Shown here: positions 52,441-63,645 of the stretch, one piece after another | Layout of the letters: every line of letters begins with the position of its first letter | Numbering within the stretch: position 1 is the first letter of the stretch | From: Mesostigma viride | Lineage: Eukaryota; Streptophyta; Mesostigmatophyceae; Mesostigmatales; Mesostigmataceae | Direction of reading: 5' to 3' | DNA: 64,000 bases | Assembly: GCA_009746045.1 (NCBI GenBank) | Contig: RPFO01001397.1 | Location: 39,748 to 103,747, forward strand | The notes under the pieces: model-generated | Seen by the model: the letters and a program-made list of their open reading frames with translations, nothing else | What the model was told of the DNA's origin: nothing | Database searches by the model: none | Made by a program: the position numbers and the translations under genes

Positions 52441-52960
52441 GTTAATTTTACGGGGCGTAAACGCCCCGGTTGAGGTTACCGGGGCGGTTACTGGCCAGTA
52501 ACCATGTACGTTTATGGTTACCGGCCAGGTTACCGGCCGGTAACCTTAAACGCGACAGACTAAATACCGGCCGGTAATGGTTACCGGGCGGTAATAGTTA
52601 CCGGAACGTTTACTGGGCGGTAACTTTTACCGGAGCCGTAACCATGCCCGTAACCTATCTGGGTTACGGTCATGGTTACGGCCCAAGTAGAAGTTACCGG
52701 GCGGTAAACTGGCATGGTTACGGGACCAGTTCTGAGAACCGGGATGGGTTACCGGCATGGTTACGGGACCAGTTCTGATAACCGGGCCTGGCTACTGGCC
52801 TGGTTACGGGTCCGTCAACCGTCCCGTAACCTGCAGTAGTTACGGCCCAGTAGTTGACCCTGGCTACTGCGGTGGTTACGGGGCCGGTTATGCCCCAGTA
52901 ATAGTAGTAACCCATGCCTACAACGCAGCCTGTCCGGGTTATGGCCCCGAATTCTAAAAT
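52440..52960. repeat. Degenerate GGTTACCGG/CCGGTAACC field
   Basis: Over about 520 bp the core GTTAC[CG]GG and its complement occur more than 25 times in both orientations with irregular spacing. It cuts off the 5' end of copia element 2. No period is evident and no protein is encoded. Confidence 0.75.
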
Positions 52961-53689
52961 GCATTGACCCCGGCTATGGTGAGTGGCTTGCATGATATGG
53001 TGCTTTTCAAGATGCATTTTTGAATTAGGCATTTCATTAAAATGTTTAAGAAGTCATTAATAATCAATTGCACGAATCACTTCCATCCGATGTTGTCAAC
53101 GTGGGCTTCATGATGAAATCGTGGAGATGACGCACATGAAGTTCACGGAACATCTTAGGTAATAAATTAAGCCGTTACGGCAGTAGAACCTTGGCCGATG
53201 AGGGTGGCGTCTTGAAGCTGTTGTCACCCTCAAGTCCGCTCGGCCAGGGGTAATCGCCCATGTTGATTTGAAAGGTACCGCCGTCCATGTGGCGGCTCCG
53301 CTTTTGGTGCGAGTTGACCAACTTCCCGTCTTAATCATTCCGGATTGCCTGCAGTTCATTCCGCCTTTGTCCAAGTAAGACAGCAACTGTCACGCACTCA
53401 TAAAAAACGCAAAATGCCCCGAATGCAGTTACGGCCATACGGTAGCGAGGAATAGCAGTTGAAATTTCTAGTACACAGGCAACTAGTAAGAAAAGGGACG
53501 ATGCGTGCACCACCACCAATACGTACGTGCATCCCTCTCTTGAAAATGACAGCATCTTCCATGCCGTCCAAGAAAAACGCAACGTATTTAACATGAACCC
53601 GAATGCAGTTACGGTCGTAGACTAGTGAGGACTGGCAGCTGAAAGTTCTAGTTGATGGGCTGAGAATAAGGAAAAAAATGATGCGTGCA
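52961..53689. repeat. Plain sequence and a two-copy ~180-bp repeat
   Basis: 52961-53395 holds no gene. From 53400 a segment with GAATGCAGTTACGG ... GATGCGTGCAC occurs twice (about 53415-53575 and 53590-53700), diverged; it leads into the 50-bp minisatellite. Confidence 0.55.
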
Positions 53690-55745
53690 CTCACCTACCC
53701 TATTACGTCCCTCCCATGGCAAGGAACCAGCAAAACCACCCACATACCCTGTTGTGTCCCTCCCTTGACAAGGAACAAGCACGTGCACATGCCCTACCCC
53801 ACATGCATGCCTCCCTTGACAAGAATCGAACGGGCACGTGCACCCACCTACCCTATGTGCACCCCTCCTTTGACAAGGAACAAGCACGTGTACATGCCTA
53901 CCCCACATGCATGCCTCCCTTGACAAGAATCGAACGAGCACGTGCACCCACCCACCCTGTGTGCACCCCTCCTTTGACAAGGAACAAGCACATGAACTCA
54001 CCTACACTACGCGCGTCCCTCCCTTGACAAGGAATAGGCACGTGCACATGCCTACCCCACATCCATGCCTCCCCTGACCAGTAACAAGCACGTGCACCCA
54101 CCTACCCTACGTGCATCCCTCCTGTGACACGGAACAAGCACGTGCACCCACCAACCCTATGTACGTGCCTCTTGACAAGCAACAAGCACGTGCACCCACC
54201 TACCCTAAGTGCCCCCCTCCTTCGACAAGGAACACGCATGTGCACTCACCTACCGTACGTGAATCCCTCCCTTGGCAAGGACCAAGCACGTGCACCCACC
54301 TACCCGATGTCCGCCCCTCCCTTGATAAGGTACAAGCATGCCCACCCACCTACCCTACCTGCATCCCTCCCTCGACATGGAACAACCATGTGCACATTCC
54401 TACTCCACATGCCCCCCTCCTTTGACAAGGAACAAGCATGTGCACTCATCTACCGCACGTGCATCCCTCCCTTGACAAGGAACAAGCAAGCCCACCCACC
54501 TACCCTACCTGCATCCCTCCCTTGACATGAAACAAGCACGTGCACATGCCTACCCCACATGCATGCCTCCCTTGACAAGGAACGAGCACGTGCACCCACC
54601 CACCCTATGTGCACCCCTCCTTTGACAAGGAACAAGCACATGAACTCACCTACACTACGTGCGTCCCTCCCTTGACAAGGAACAAGCACGTGCACATGCC
54701 CCACCCCACATGCATGCCTCCCTTGACAAGAATCGAACGGGCACGTGCACCCACCTACCCTATGTGCACCCCTCCTTTGACAAGGAACAAGCACGTGCAC
54801 ATGCCTACCCCACATGCATGCCTCCCTTGACAAGAATCGAACGAGCACGTGCACCCACCCACCCTGTGTGCACCCCTCCTTTGACAAGGAACAAGCACAT
54901 GAACTCACCTACACTACGCGCGTCCCTCCCTTGACAAGGAATAGGCACGTGCACATGCCTACCCCACATCCATGCCTCCCCTGACCAGTAACAAGCACGT
55001 GCACCCACCTACCCTACGTGCATCCCTCCTGTGACATGGAACAAGCATGTGCACATGCCTACCCCACATGCGTCCCTCCTTTGACATCGAACAAGCACGT
55101 GCACCCACTAACCCTATGTCCGCCCCTCCCTTGATAAGGTACAAGCATGCCCACCCACCTACCCTACCTGCATCCCTCCCTTGACATGGAACAACCATGT
55201 GCACATTCCTACTCCACATGCCCCCTCCTTTGACAAGGAACAAGCATGTGCACTCATCTACCGTACGTGCATCCCTCCCTTGACAAGGAACAAGCAAGCC
55301 CACCCACCTACCCTACCTGCATCCCTCCCTTGACATGAAACAAGCACGTGCACATGCCTACCCCACATGCATGCCTCCCTTGACAAGGAACGAGCACGTG
55401 CACCCACCCACCCTGTGTGCACCCCTCCTTTGACAAGGAACAAGCACATGAACTCACCTACACTACGTGCGTCCCTCCCTTGACAAGGAATAAGCACGTG
55501 CACATGCCTACCCCACATCCATGCCTCCCCTGACCAGTAACAAGCACGTGCACTCACCTACCCTACGTATGTGCCTCTTGACAAGGACCAAGCTCGTGCA
55601 CCCACCTACCATACGTGAATCCCTCCCTTGACAAGGTACACGCATGCCCACCCACCTACCCTACGTGGGCCCCTCCCTTGATAAGGTACAAGCATGACCA
55701 GCCACCCACCCCGCGAGCCTCCCTACTTTGACAAGGAACAAGCAC
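53690..55745. repeat. 50-bp minisatellite with CACGTG core
   Basis: About 40 units of the form CCTCCCTTGACAAGGAACAA, GCACGTGCAC, then CTACCC-type DNA and CATGCATG or ACGTGCATC. Blocks of several units recur (for example 53780-54100 and 54680-55010), a higher-order structure. Most units contain GCACGTGC, an E-box/G-box palindrome. Confidence 0.93.
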
Positions 55746-56778
55746 GTGGGCCCGCTAGCATGGCAGCAAGGAAGACATTACACTAACATGGCATGGCCAA
55801 AGCAAAAGAGACAGAGAAGTCAATGGAGAGAGAGCTCCTAAGAACTCCTAGTAAAATTGGCAACCATGGAGGGCAAAAAACGTTCAACAACTTACGATGG
55901 GCATCGGCACATACAGAGAAGCCCAGGTGTGCCAGGTGTAAAATAAGCGAGATTGAAGTGTCGCCTACCTCGTGGGAGACTTTTTGTATCTGGTAAACAA
56001 TGAAAGCGAGTGGAAAGATGGACAACGTGAAAATAACATACAATCGACTGCAATGCATGCAAAGAGGACAGAATCAGTAATAAAGCGCGCTGCATTCAGG
56101 CAGCGCTGAGCAATTGAACGGTGAACAATTTAATCCGGAACGCATTGTCTACGCGACTCGATGCGACTAAACGTGGCATGCATACGCGGTCGCTGACTGA
56201 AGACATTGTGTACCTGGCTCAGCAAGGTGCGCTTGCAGCCGCTTTCTTAAATATGCCGCAGGCGCACGATGTAACGAATTGAAGTTTGCACGTAGTAACA
56301 AAGGCAAGAAAAGCGGTGTAGCTGGCTACCGACTACGCCATAGTAAGCTGTATCGGAGTTGGCGCTGCCGATGGCTGGAAACGGATGACCGAATCATGCT
56401 AAACTGGGGCTCCAAAAGGGCTTGTCATGCATCCTAGTGCGCCTTTTGCTTTTTTTTCTTCAAGCATCGTGATCATGCGGGTTTAGGGGGGCGCTTATTC
56501 TTTCACCACTATCAGTCGGCTGGACTGCAATCGGCATAGCCAGCGCAAGGTGATGCAAGGGCAGGCAAACTTTACCAGCTCGTTCAAGGCTCGTTGATGA
56601 AATTCAAACATCTAGGCGGCGCGTCTGCAACGGCTCATCGCAATTCGAATCGCAAGCAGAACCCTCGTTACACGTGGCGCATGCAGAGATCTGCTTCGGG
56701 CGGCTTGGCGTATCTCACTGCGTCGTGACTCGAGTACCTAGATAGTCAGCCTAGTTGGTACTCTGGGGGCCTCGAGTT
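55746..56778. other. Unassigned sequence
   Basis: About 1 kb of apparently single-copy DNA. Short frames show no recognisable protein; no RNA gene was seen. Confidence 0.35.
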
Positions 56779-57385
56779 CGGCAGTCCCCTATTCGGAAAT
56801 CCCGGATCATATGTACTCCACACTATGTACTCTTGGAGTACATAGTGTGCCACCCTATGTACTCTTGGAGTACATAGTGTGGAGTACATAGTCACTCCTT
56901 CCTAAGTAATACGGGCGTGTCTCACCGCGTCGGCAGTCCCCTAATCGGAAATCCCGGATCATATGTACTCCACACTATGTACTCTTGGAGTACATAGTGT
57001 GCCACCCTATGTACTCTTGGAGTACATAGTGTGGAGTACATAGTCACTCCTTCCTATGTAATACGGGCGTGTCTCACCGCGTCGGCAGTCCCCTATTCGG
57101 AAATCCCGGATCATATGTACTCCGGACTATGTACTCTTGGAGTACATAGTGTGCCACCCTATGTACTCTTGGAGTACATAGTGTGGAGTACATAGTCACT
57201 CCTTCCTATGTAATACGGGCGTGTCTCACCGCGTCGGCAGTCCCCTATTCGGAAATCCCGGATCATATGTACTCCGGACTATGTACTCTTGGAGTACATA
57301 GTGTGCCACCCTATGTACTCTTGGAGTACATAGGGTGGAGTACATAGTTACACCTTCCTATGTAATACGGGGGTGTAATCATATG
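56779..57385. repeat. 152-bp tandem repeat with double hairpins, four copies
   Basis: CGGCAGTCCCCT landmark at 56779, 56931, 57083 and 57235. Each unit contains CTATGTACTC-TTG-GAGTACATAG twice, a perfect 10-bp stem with a 3-nt loop, plus further GGAGTACATAGT halves, so several alternative hairpins are possible. Confidence 0.93.
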
Positions 57386-57520
57386 TAATCATGTGTAATC
57401 ATCGGTAAAAATCGGTAATCATTTGTCCTTTTTTGGTAATCATGTACGTGTAATCATGTGTAATCATGTGTAATCATCGGTAAAAATCGGTAATCATTTG
57501 TCCTTTTTTGGTAATCATTT
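57370..57520. repeat. TGTAATCAT/GGTAATCAT short repeats
   Basis: TAATCAT cores separated by 5-15 bp, with a ~75-bp unit present twice (about 57395-57440 and 57465-57520). No coding signal. Confidence 0.7.
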
Positions 57521-57665
57521 CGGTCAGGGTCACGTGTGCTTGTCTGCATGATCTATCGTCCAGACAAGCTGCACTGCCCCTAAGACCCTAACTTACACAA
57601 GATGATGGAGTAGTTTGGTGTTGAAAGGGAAGGTCGAAAGCCTGCGCTTAATGCACCACCCGTAA

Positions 57666-58865
57666 TTACGAGCGAAAGTACAGCCACCATGGAAAATCCC
57701 GTTGACATCGCGCAAAAACAGGCCAAGAGAAAGCGGCAAGTGGCCGAAGCGGCCCGCCGGTGGAGGTTGAAAAAGAGGGGGAAGAAGAGGGGGACGACTC
57801 AATGCATACGTAGTCAGGCGATGGAGGGTGGCAACGCCGCTCCCCCTGGATGATGGTGCTGTTCCACACCGCGCTCCTCGCCTTCAGTTGAGCCGGCGTG
57901 TAGTTCTCGTCGAGGCTGAAGTCGCCGGGCTGGAGCAGACGACGTGCTCCCAGCACGAGGCGTTTGTCGTGCATGGAGGCCATGGTGACGACGACCAGGC
58001 CCGGAGGGCCTGGCAGCCGAATGGCTCGTTCAATGACAACACGGTTCTGGAGCTGCATCTTCCCCAGAAACGCTGGGCCGCGCAGCTCCTCGGCAAGTGA
58101 GTGCGCTGTCTCATGTGCTGCCGCGCCTGTCTGGAAGCCTTTGATTACCATATTGCGCTGGCGTTGCTGCACTGCATTCTGGGTGACCGCAGCGGTAGCT
58201 GCAGACTTGGCCGCCTGTTGAACGATGGTGGTCAACTGCTTGCCGGTGACGTCGGCAAACGTGGTAGTTTTGGCGGGGGCTGCCATGGCTTTCTTCAGCT
58301 CCAGCAATTGTGCCGTCGCAGCTGCAGACGCCTCCGTCAGGACCTTAATGTCGCCCTGCACGGTCGTAAAAGACTGTGCGACGTCCTGCAGCTGCACGTT
58401 AACATCGGTCGCGGGGGCTGGCCTGGCGATGGTCGTCGCCGGCAGCTCGACAAGTTCAGGGCAGCACGAAATAAGACAGGCAAGCCGACGCTGGCGCTCA
58501 TCCCAATGAGGCCATTCATCCGAAGCAGCCTCCATAACCTGGCCGCTCTTAGGGTGGCGAATCGGGGCGTCGTTGTCGTTGCGGAGCTTCAGCACGCTTG
58601 TCACAGCGGCGTCATTGTAGGCGAGTAAGGTATCGATGTCTGCCAGGCTCAAACGCTGGCCTGGCATGTAGAATGAGGAAGAAATGGCGTCCGGCAAGGA
58701 GGTTTCAGCAGCTATCGGAGTTGCTTCCGAAGTTGCTTCCGAAGTCTTGGATCGCTTGTTAGCGGCGTTCTTGGCGACGACAATGTCGTGGGCGATTTTG
58801 TTTGCAGCAATCTGGGCATCAATAGAATCGGCGGCAAGAGCTGAAGACGATGCGGGGACCTCCAT
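57666..58865 (-). CDS. LINE ORF1-like protein a
   Basis: ATG 58865 (MEVPASSSALAAD). A low-complexity N-terminal region leads to a region with helical, coiled-coil-like heptads (VQLQDVAQSFTTVQGDIKVL), then an RRM-like segment that starts RNMVIKGF, and a C-terminal domain with GDFSLDENYTPAQLKARSAVW, which fits the L1 ORF1p pattern. The last ~60 residues do not resemble the homologue at 59796-61205 and may follow a frameshift. No ORF2 (endonuclease/RT) follows downstream, where the 152-bp repeat field lies. Confidence 0.6.
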   Translation of the reverse strand: MEVPASSSALAADSIDAQIAANKIAHDIVVAKNAANKRSKTSEATSEATPIAAETSLPDAISSSFYMPGQRLSLADIDTLLAYNDAAVTSVLKLRNDNDAPIRHPKSGQVMEAASDEWPHWDERQRRLACLISCCPELVELPATTIARPAPATDVNVQLQDVAQSFTTVQGDIKVLTEASAAATAQLLELKKAMAAPAKTTTFADVTGKQLTTIVQQAAKSAATAAVTQNAVQQRQRNMVIKGFQTGAAAHETAHSLAEELRGPAFLGKMQLQNRVVIERAIRLPGPPGLVVVTMASMHDKRLVLGARRLLQPGDFSLDENYTPAQLKARSAVWNSTIIQGERRCHPPSPDYVCIESSPSSSPSFSTSTGGPLRPLAAFSWPVFARCQRDFPWWLYFRS

Positions 58866-59083
58866 AGCTACGTTTAATAGCACCTAGACGAGGGCAGGGG
58901 GCGCAGGCACACTGATCACATGCGTGGTGCCGCCATAATGTGCAGAAAAATAGCGAGATCTGCTGGGCAGGCCGCTGGCGATAACTTGCGAAATCCTGGG
59001 CAATGGCTGCCAAAAATTAGATCGGCGTGTTCGTCATCAAAAGGCGAGTCTATTGCAATTTACCCGACCAAATTTCATCATGG

Positions 59084-59369
59084 ATGGAGGGAGGGAGGGA
59101 GGGAGGGAGGGAGGGAGGGAGGGAGGGAGGGAGGGAGGGAGGGAGGGAGGGAGGGAGGGAGGGAGGGAGGGAGGGAGGGAGGGAGGGAGGGAGGGAGGGA
59201 GGGAGGGAGGGAGGGAGGAGAGGGAGGGAGGGGAGGGAGGGAGGGAGGGAGGGGGAGGAGGAGGAGGGGGGGAGGGAGGGAGGGAGGGAGGGAGGGGGAG
59301 GGAGGAGGGAGGGAGGGAGGGAGGGAGGGAGGGAGGGAGGGAGGGAGGAGGGAGGGAGGGATGGATGGA
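59084..59369. repeat. (GGGA)n microsatellite
   Basis: Nearly pure GGGA over about 130 bp, then GGGA with GGA interruptions, ending (ATGG)n at 59360. On the minus strand it follows the (TTAA)n tail of ORF1 element b and precedes the 5' region of ORF1 element a. Confidence 0.97.
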
Positions 59370-59370
59370 T

Positions 59371-59531
59371 TAATTAATTAATTAGGAACATAACTCCGTT
59401 GGGAGTATATGTAGCACATAGCCCTGAGAAGGGGCATATGGGCCTATAATACATTCTAAGCTACTTCCTGCAAGGGTGGGAATGTAAACAACACTTGCTC
59501 TAGGTGCACCAGGGCACCCGCACCCTCATGG
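59371..59531 (-). repeat. LINE-type 3' tail of ORF1 element b
   Basis: A ~160-bp segment (CTCCGTTGGGAGTA, TGTAGCACATA, CCCTGAGAAGGGGCATATGG, GGTGCACCAGGGCACC) that ends on the minus strand in (TTAA)n then (CATC)n. It is repeated at 61884-62051. Confidence 0.75.
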
Positions 59532-59795
59532 TCTATCACGCTATGCCCGGGTAAGGGGGGAGCATGCCTGTGAGGGGGAAGATCATCATGGCTATACAAG
59601 AGCTATGGCATGGCTTCTCAGCAGAGAGTGACTCCCTGCATGGGCACAACATTACTAAATAAGGCTATGCATCGTCTGGAGTGTGGCACATCATAGGCAC
59701 ACATGTACATGATTAAATAAAGCGCGGGGCTTAGCTGGGATAGTGCCTCTAGGAGGCGTACATGTACATGGCCACGGTCTATCTATTCTGCACTA

Positions 59796-61205
59796 CTACT
59801 GCTGTATTCCCCTAAGCTGGGGCGTCTGGAGTCGCTGGGGCCGCGGGGGGGGGGGGGTCGCCTGCCAGGGCTTGTGGCCGACGTAGATGGCCGCCCCCTT
59901 CCAGTACACCGGCTGCCCCGCCTTGGTCTGCCGGAGCTGGAGGTAGGTCGGCCATAGCTCCCGTCGCCGTTGTTGCTGCGCCAGGGTCAAGTCGTCATCA
60001 AGGGTGAAGAGAGTCTTCTCGAGCCGCTTGCGGCGTCTGAGAAAAGAAATCTTGTCCGCCGGGGTCTTAAAGGTGAGGAGGAGCGGGGGCGGCCCTGCCT
60101 TACCCCGCGCGCGGGGAAGGCGGTGGGCAGCCAGCTCTATCTCACCGTTAAGGCCCATGCGACTAAGGATTTCTCTCTCAAACGCACGCAAAAGCTTCTC
60201 GGAATTCTCACCTTCCTCCATCTTGAAGTTCTTGACAATGACGTTGAGGCTGCGCTTGGCGAGCTCGGCCTCCTCGCGGAGGTCAAGCGTCTGCCGTTGA
60301 AGCTGGGCTGCGACGGCGGAGGTGGTGGAGGTGGTATGTTGCTTAAGCATGTCCGCCCAGGTGGTGATGGGAGGAGCATCGCCGGCCAGGCCAGCCGAGG
60401 CTGGCTTGGCGGCAATGTCCTTCACCGCCTGGGCGGTGAGGCCTGCGGTATTCTGCAGAACCTCGATAGCAATGGCGTTGTCCTTAAGACGCTGGTCGAT
60501 GTCACGGAGCTGGGCGGTGATGGCGTCGGAGGTGGAGGTTGTGGCGGTGGAGGAGGCGAGGAGGGTGGAGGTGGCGGTGGAGATGGTGGAGGTGGCGGTG
60601 GAGAGGAGGGGGAGCTCGGCAGCCAACGTGCTGCCCATGACCGCCACATCTGCTGCGATGGGGGCCACGTGCTGCTCGAGGGCCTCCTTGAGGAGTGAGC
60701 GGATGGAGGATTCGGTTAAGGTGGTGGTGAGGGGCTTTGGGGGCCAAAGCTCCTCGAGGGAGCGGCCGAGGAGGGAGAAAAGGACGCGAATCTGAAGGTG
60801 GGGGCGGCGGCATTTGAGGATTTGGTCGAAGTTGTGGGTGCGTCTCTGGAAAGCATCGGTGAGGCGGCCCTGATGGAAGAGTTGCTTGCACATCTCGAGA
60901 AGCGAGGCATACGATCCGAAAAACACGTAGCTCAGGATCTTGTCGGGGTTGAGCTTGTCAAAAAAGCCGGGCTGGCTGGCGTCAAAGTCGAACTCCTCCC
61001 AGGTCGGCTCGGCAGGGCGACTGCGCTTGGGTTCAGGCGACGCTGCTGGCGAGGCGGCCAGCGGGGGCTGGGCGACCACTAGAGCTTGGCTAGTGGCGCC
61101 GCTGCCTTCTGGACCGGTTGGCGAAGCTGCAGCCGGGGCTGCAGACGTATTTTCATTGCTAAGCGCAGCCGCCAGGCTGCGTTGCGTCGAGAGGCGTTTG
61201 CTCAT
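59796..61205 (-). CDS. LINE ORF1-like protein b
   Basis: ATG 61205 (MSKRLSTQRSLAAALS), 469 residues. An Ala/Pro/Ser-rich N-terminus; a helical region (FDKLNPDKILSYVFFGSYAS); a long coiled-coil-like part (about 165-310); an RRM-like domain that starts LNVIVKNF near 325; and a C-terminal domain with LFTLDDDLTLAQQQRRRELW. This matches the L1 ORF1p layout, an RNA-binding chaperone that coats LINE RNA. The 3' tail at 59371-59531 follows, with no ORF2 in between, so this is an ORF1-only element. Confidence 0.72.
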   Translation of the reverse strand: MSKRLSTQRSLAAALSNENTSAAPAAASPTGPEGSGATSQALVVAQPPLAASPAASPEPKRSRPAEPTWEEFDFDASQPGFFDKLNPDKILSYVFFGSYASLLEMCKQLFHQGRLTDAFQRRTHNFDQILKCRRPHLQIRVLFSLLGRSLEELWPPKPLTTTLTESSIRSLLKEALEQHVAPIAADVAVMGSTLAAELPLLSTATSTISTATSTLLASSTATTSTSDAITAQLRDIDQRLKDNAIAIEVLQNTAGLTAQAVKDIAAKPASAGLAGDAPPITTWADMLKQHTTSTTSAVAAQLQRQTLDLREEAELAKRSLNVIVKNFKMEEGENSEKLLRAFEREILSRMGLNGEIELAAHRLPRARGKAGPPPLLLTFKTPADKISFLRRRKRLEKTLFTLDDDLTLAQQQRRRELWPTYLQLRQTKAGQPVYWKGAAIYVGHKPWQATPPPPRPQRLQTPQLRGIQQ

Positions 61206-61883
61206 CGTATATTGCGTAATAGCTTCGGAGAATTATATCAGCATGTGCGTCATAAAAAGACGCGTCGATTGTGATATTCACGGCTAAATTCGGTGCTCAA
61301 ACGTGAAAGTTATGAGCTCCGCCGTCAGCCATGGCTACCTCGTGGCTCGTGGTGATGGATGGATGGATGTTCTTAATTAATTAATTAATTAATTAATGGT
61401 CAAATTAAAGGCAATCATGGTAGATGAAGCGAGACAAATCATGCCTGGACGCATGGCGATGTAAGAGCCCCCCCTCCCCCACGCCAGGAGGAAGGGGTGC
61501 GTGACTGAGTAGAGTAGTTAGGATTTTGTATTAAGAGAGACAACTTTGTATATTATCAAGGAGACAACTTGGTATATAAGATTAGAGTGAGATCAGCTAG
61601 TCTTCGCGGCTCAGTTCTAATGCACCCACCCCCATCAGTCCATGGAATACGTGCTCCTGCTCCAGATCCTTAATTAAGGCCAAAATGAGTCCCTTCCAAA
61701 CAACGTTTGCACTTAGATAGTTAGACGAATTATGCCCGACGAAGCTGGAACTTAACAGCCACAATGAATTACGGTTGTTCAGACCTTGAACAACGCCTCA
61801 GGGCATTTGGAGCCCTGAATGGTAACAAATGCTAACAAGGTAGTGTTGCTATCAATAATGATTTTAAAAATTAATATGATGTC
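61206..61883. other. 5' region of ORF1 element b and unassigned sequence
   Basis: 61240-61300 resembles the 5' region of element a (59015-59075; shared TCATnAAAAGnCGnGTC). At 61353-61397 lies (ATGG)n(TTAA)n, the tail type seen at 59360-59385. 61400-61880 shows no gene. Confidence 0.5.
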
Positions 61884-62051
61884 ATTAATTAATTAATTAG
61901 TTATCAACATCACTCCGTTGGGAGTAAATGTAGCACATATCCCTGAGAAGGGGCATATGGCTGCTTCATGCACATTCTAGGCTACTTCATGCAAGGGTGG
62001 GAATGTAAGCTACCCCTGCTCTAGGTGCACCAGGGCACCTGCACCACCATG
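61884..62051 (-). repeat. Stray LINE-type 3' tail
   Basis: Diverged copy of 59371-59531, again ending in (TTAA)n on the minus strand, with no ORF nearby. It is a 5'-truncated copy. Confidence 0.7.
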
Positions 62052-62640
62052 TCATATTACAACCAAAACTGGTCGTCATCATGCAAGCATCTGAAGCATG
62101 GTCGCAAAACTTCGTGTGCAAAATCTCATGTCATAAGGAGCCCAACATTATGACAATTGCCAGGCTTTGTAAAGATTTTTTATTTAACGATGACTACAGC
62201 ACAAACAGTGAGCGAAACCCTGGTGCATGTGAATGCCTGAGTGGCGACTGTTCCTAACAGAATGCAAGATGTAAGGTAGACATTGCGAGTATGCCACAAA
62301 TGTGTGATGTGCAGTGCACATGCATGTGAGCTACCATGGTCCGGATTCTCCCGATTTCTGGCCTGCGCTGGTTGTCTCCTTGATGTGTACCCCATGACAC
62401 CATACTTCTAAACTACTTAAGAACCTTGGCACATTGCAAAATGGGAAAGAAAGCTGAACAATACATGCAACATCACTCACTAACACAGCCATGTGATTGC
62501 TACCAACACGTACCATGTACGTCCTGTGTGAAATTATTGGCAACGACACGCCAAGCAAACGCCAAGGTATAGTATAACTGCGACAGGCTGGCACATGTCA
62601 CCTGGCATCCACGTGTGCTCACCCCAAGGCATTGGCATAT
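62052..62640. other. Unassigned sequence
   Basis: No convincing gene or repeat. Confidence 0.3.
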
Positions 62641-63645
62641 CCCCATGTCTATATCCGTTGCCCTTTGTGCGTACCGAGTCACCCATGCAGTCACCCACCC
62701 ATGCATCCACCTGGCCACCCACACAAGTACTCATACACTTGCGCACCTGAGTACCCAGCCACCCACTGGTCCACCCACCCGGTGACCCAGCCAGCCAGCC
62801 ACGCACCTACTAAACCAACCTATCTAACCACTCGTGCACCCAGGCACCCAGCCACATACCCACCCACTGGGACATCCACCCACCCAGCTAGCCACATATG
62901 CAATCTACCCACCTAGGCAATAAGGAGGCATTCACCCATCCTTTTATCCAGGCACCCATTACTAAAACCACGCAGCCACCTAACCACCCAGCCAGCTGGC
63001 CCCATGTGTGCCCACCGGGCCGCCCACCCCTGACCCACCCACGCCCCTTCCCACTCGACCACTCTTTCCCCCCATACCCTTATACCCACCGACCTGCACC
63101 CACTCACCCTCACACATCCACATCCTCTCAGCCAGTCACCCACCCATCTCACCCCTAACATGCACAGCCCTTCACCCGCGATAGGTGAGTCGATCCCAAC
63201 TACAAAACCACCCACCCACCCATATCCGTGCACCCACCCACCCATCTACCTTCCCCATCGCTCACCCCACCCACTTCTAATCACAGCTACACATCCACCC
63301 GCCACAACCAACGGTGCAAATCCTCCAGCCCATGAAACAGTTTCACTCAGGCATCCAATAATGCACCCACCTAGGAGTTCCCAAACCCCGTCGATCCCCA
63401 GCCACTGGCGATTCACTTATAAGCAACCACCCTTGCACCCATCCACCCACCATACCACACCACCCACCCTCCCCCCTCCCTCCCTCCCTCCCTCCTCTCC
63501 TCCCTCCCTCCCCCCTCCTCCCTCCCTCCCTCCCTCCCTCCCTCTCCTCCCTCCTCCTCCCTCCTCCTCCCTCCTCCCTCCCTCCCTCCCCTCCCTCCCT
63601 CCCTCCTCCCCCCTCCCTCCCTCCCGCCACCCCACCCACCACCCT
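62641..63645. repeat. CCCA/CACC-rich low-complexity DNA and (CCCT)n
   Basis: 62641-63465 is an irregular repeat of CACCCA/CCAGCCA-like tetranucleotides; 63470-63625 is (CCCT)n with CCT interruptions, the complement type of the 59084 microsatellite. The remaining 63646-64000 shows no recognisable feature. Confidence 0.85.

Noticed and set aside
56779-57385. CRISPR-like array
   Set aside because: Repeats are long, hairpins lie within the repeat and the intervening DNA is not variable; the setting is eukaryotic.
62641-63645. Pro/His/Thr-rich and Gly/Arg-rich frames
   Set aside because: They are translations of CCCA- and CCCT-type low-complexity DNA with no unique protein sequence.
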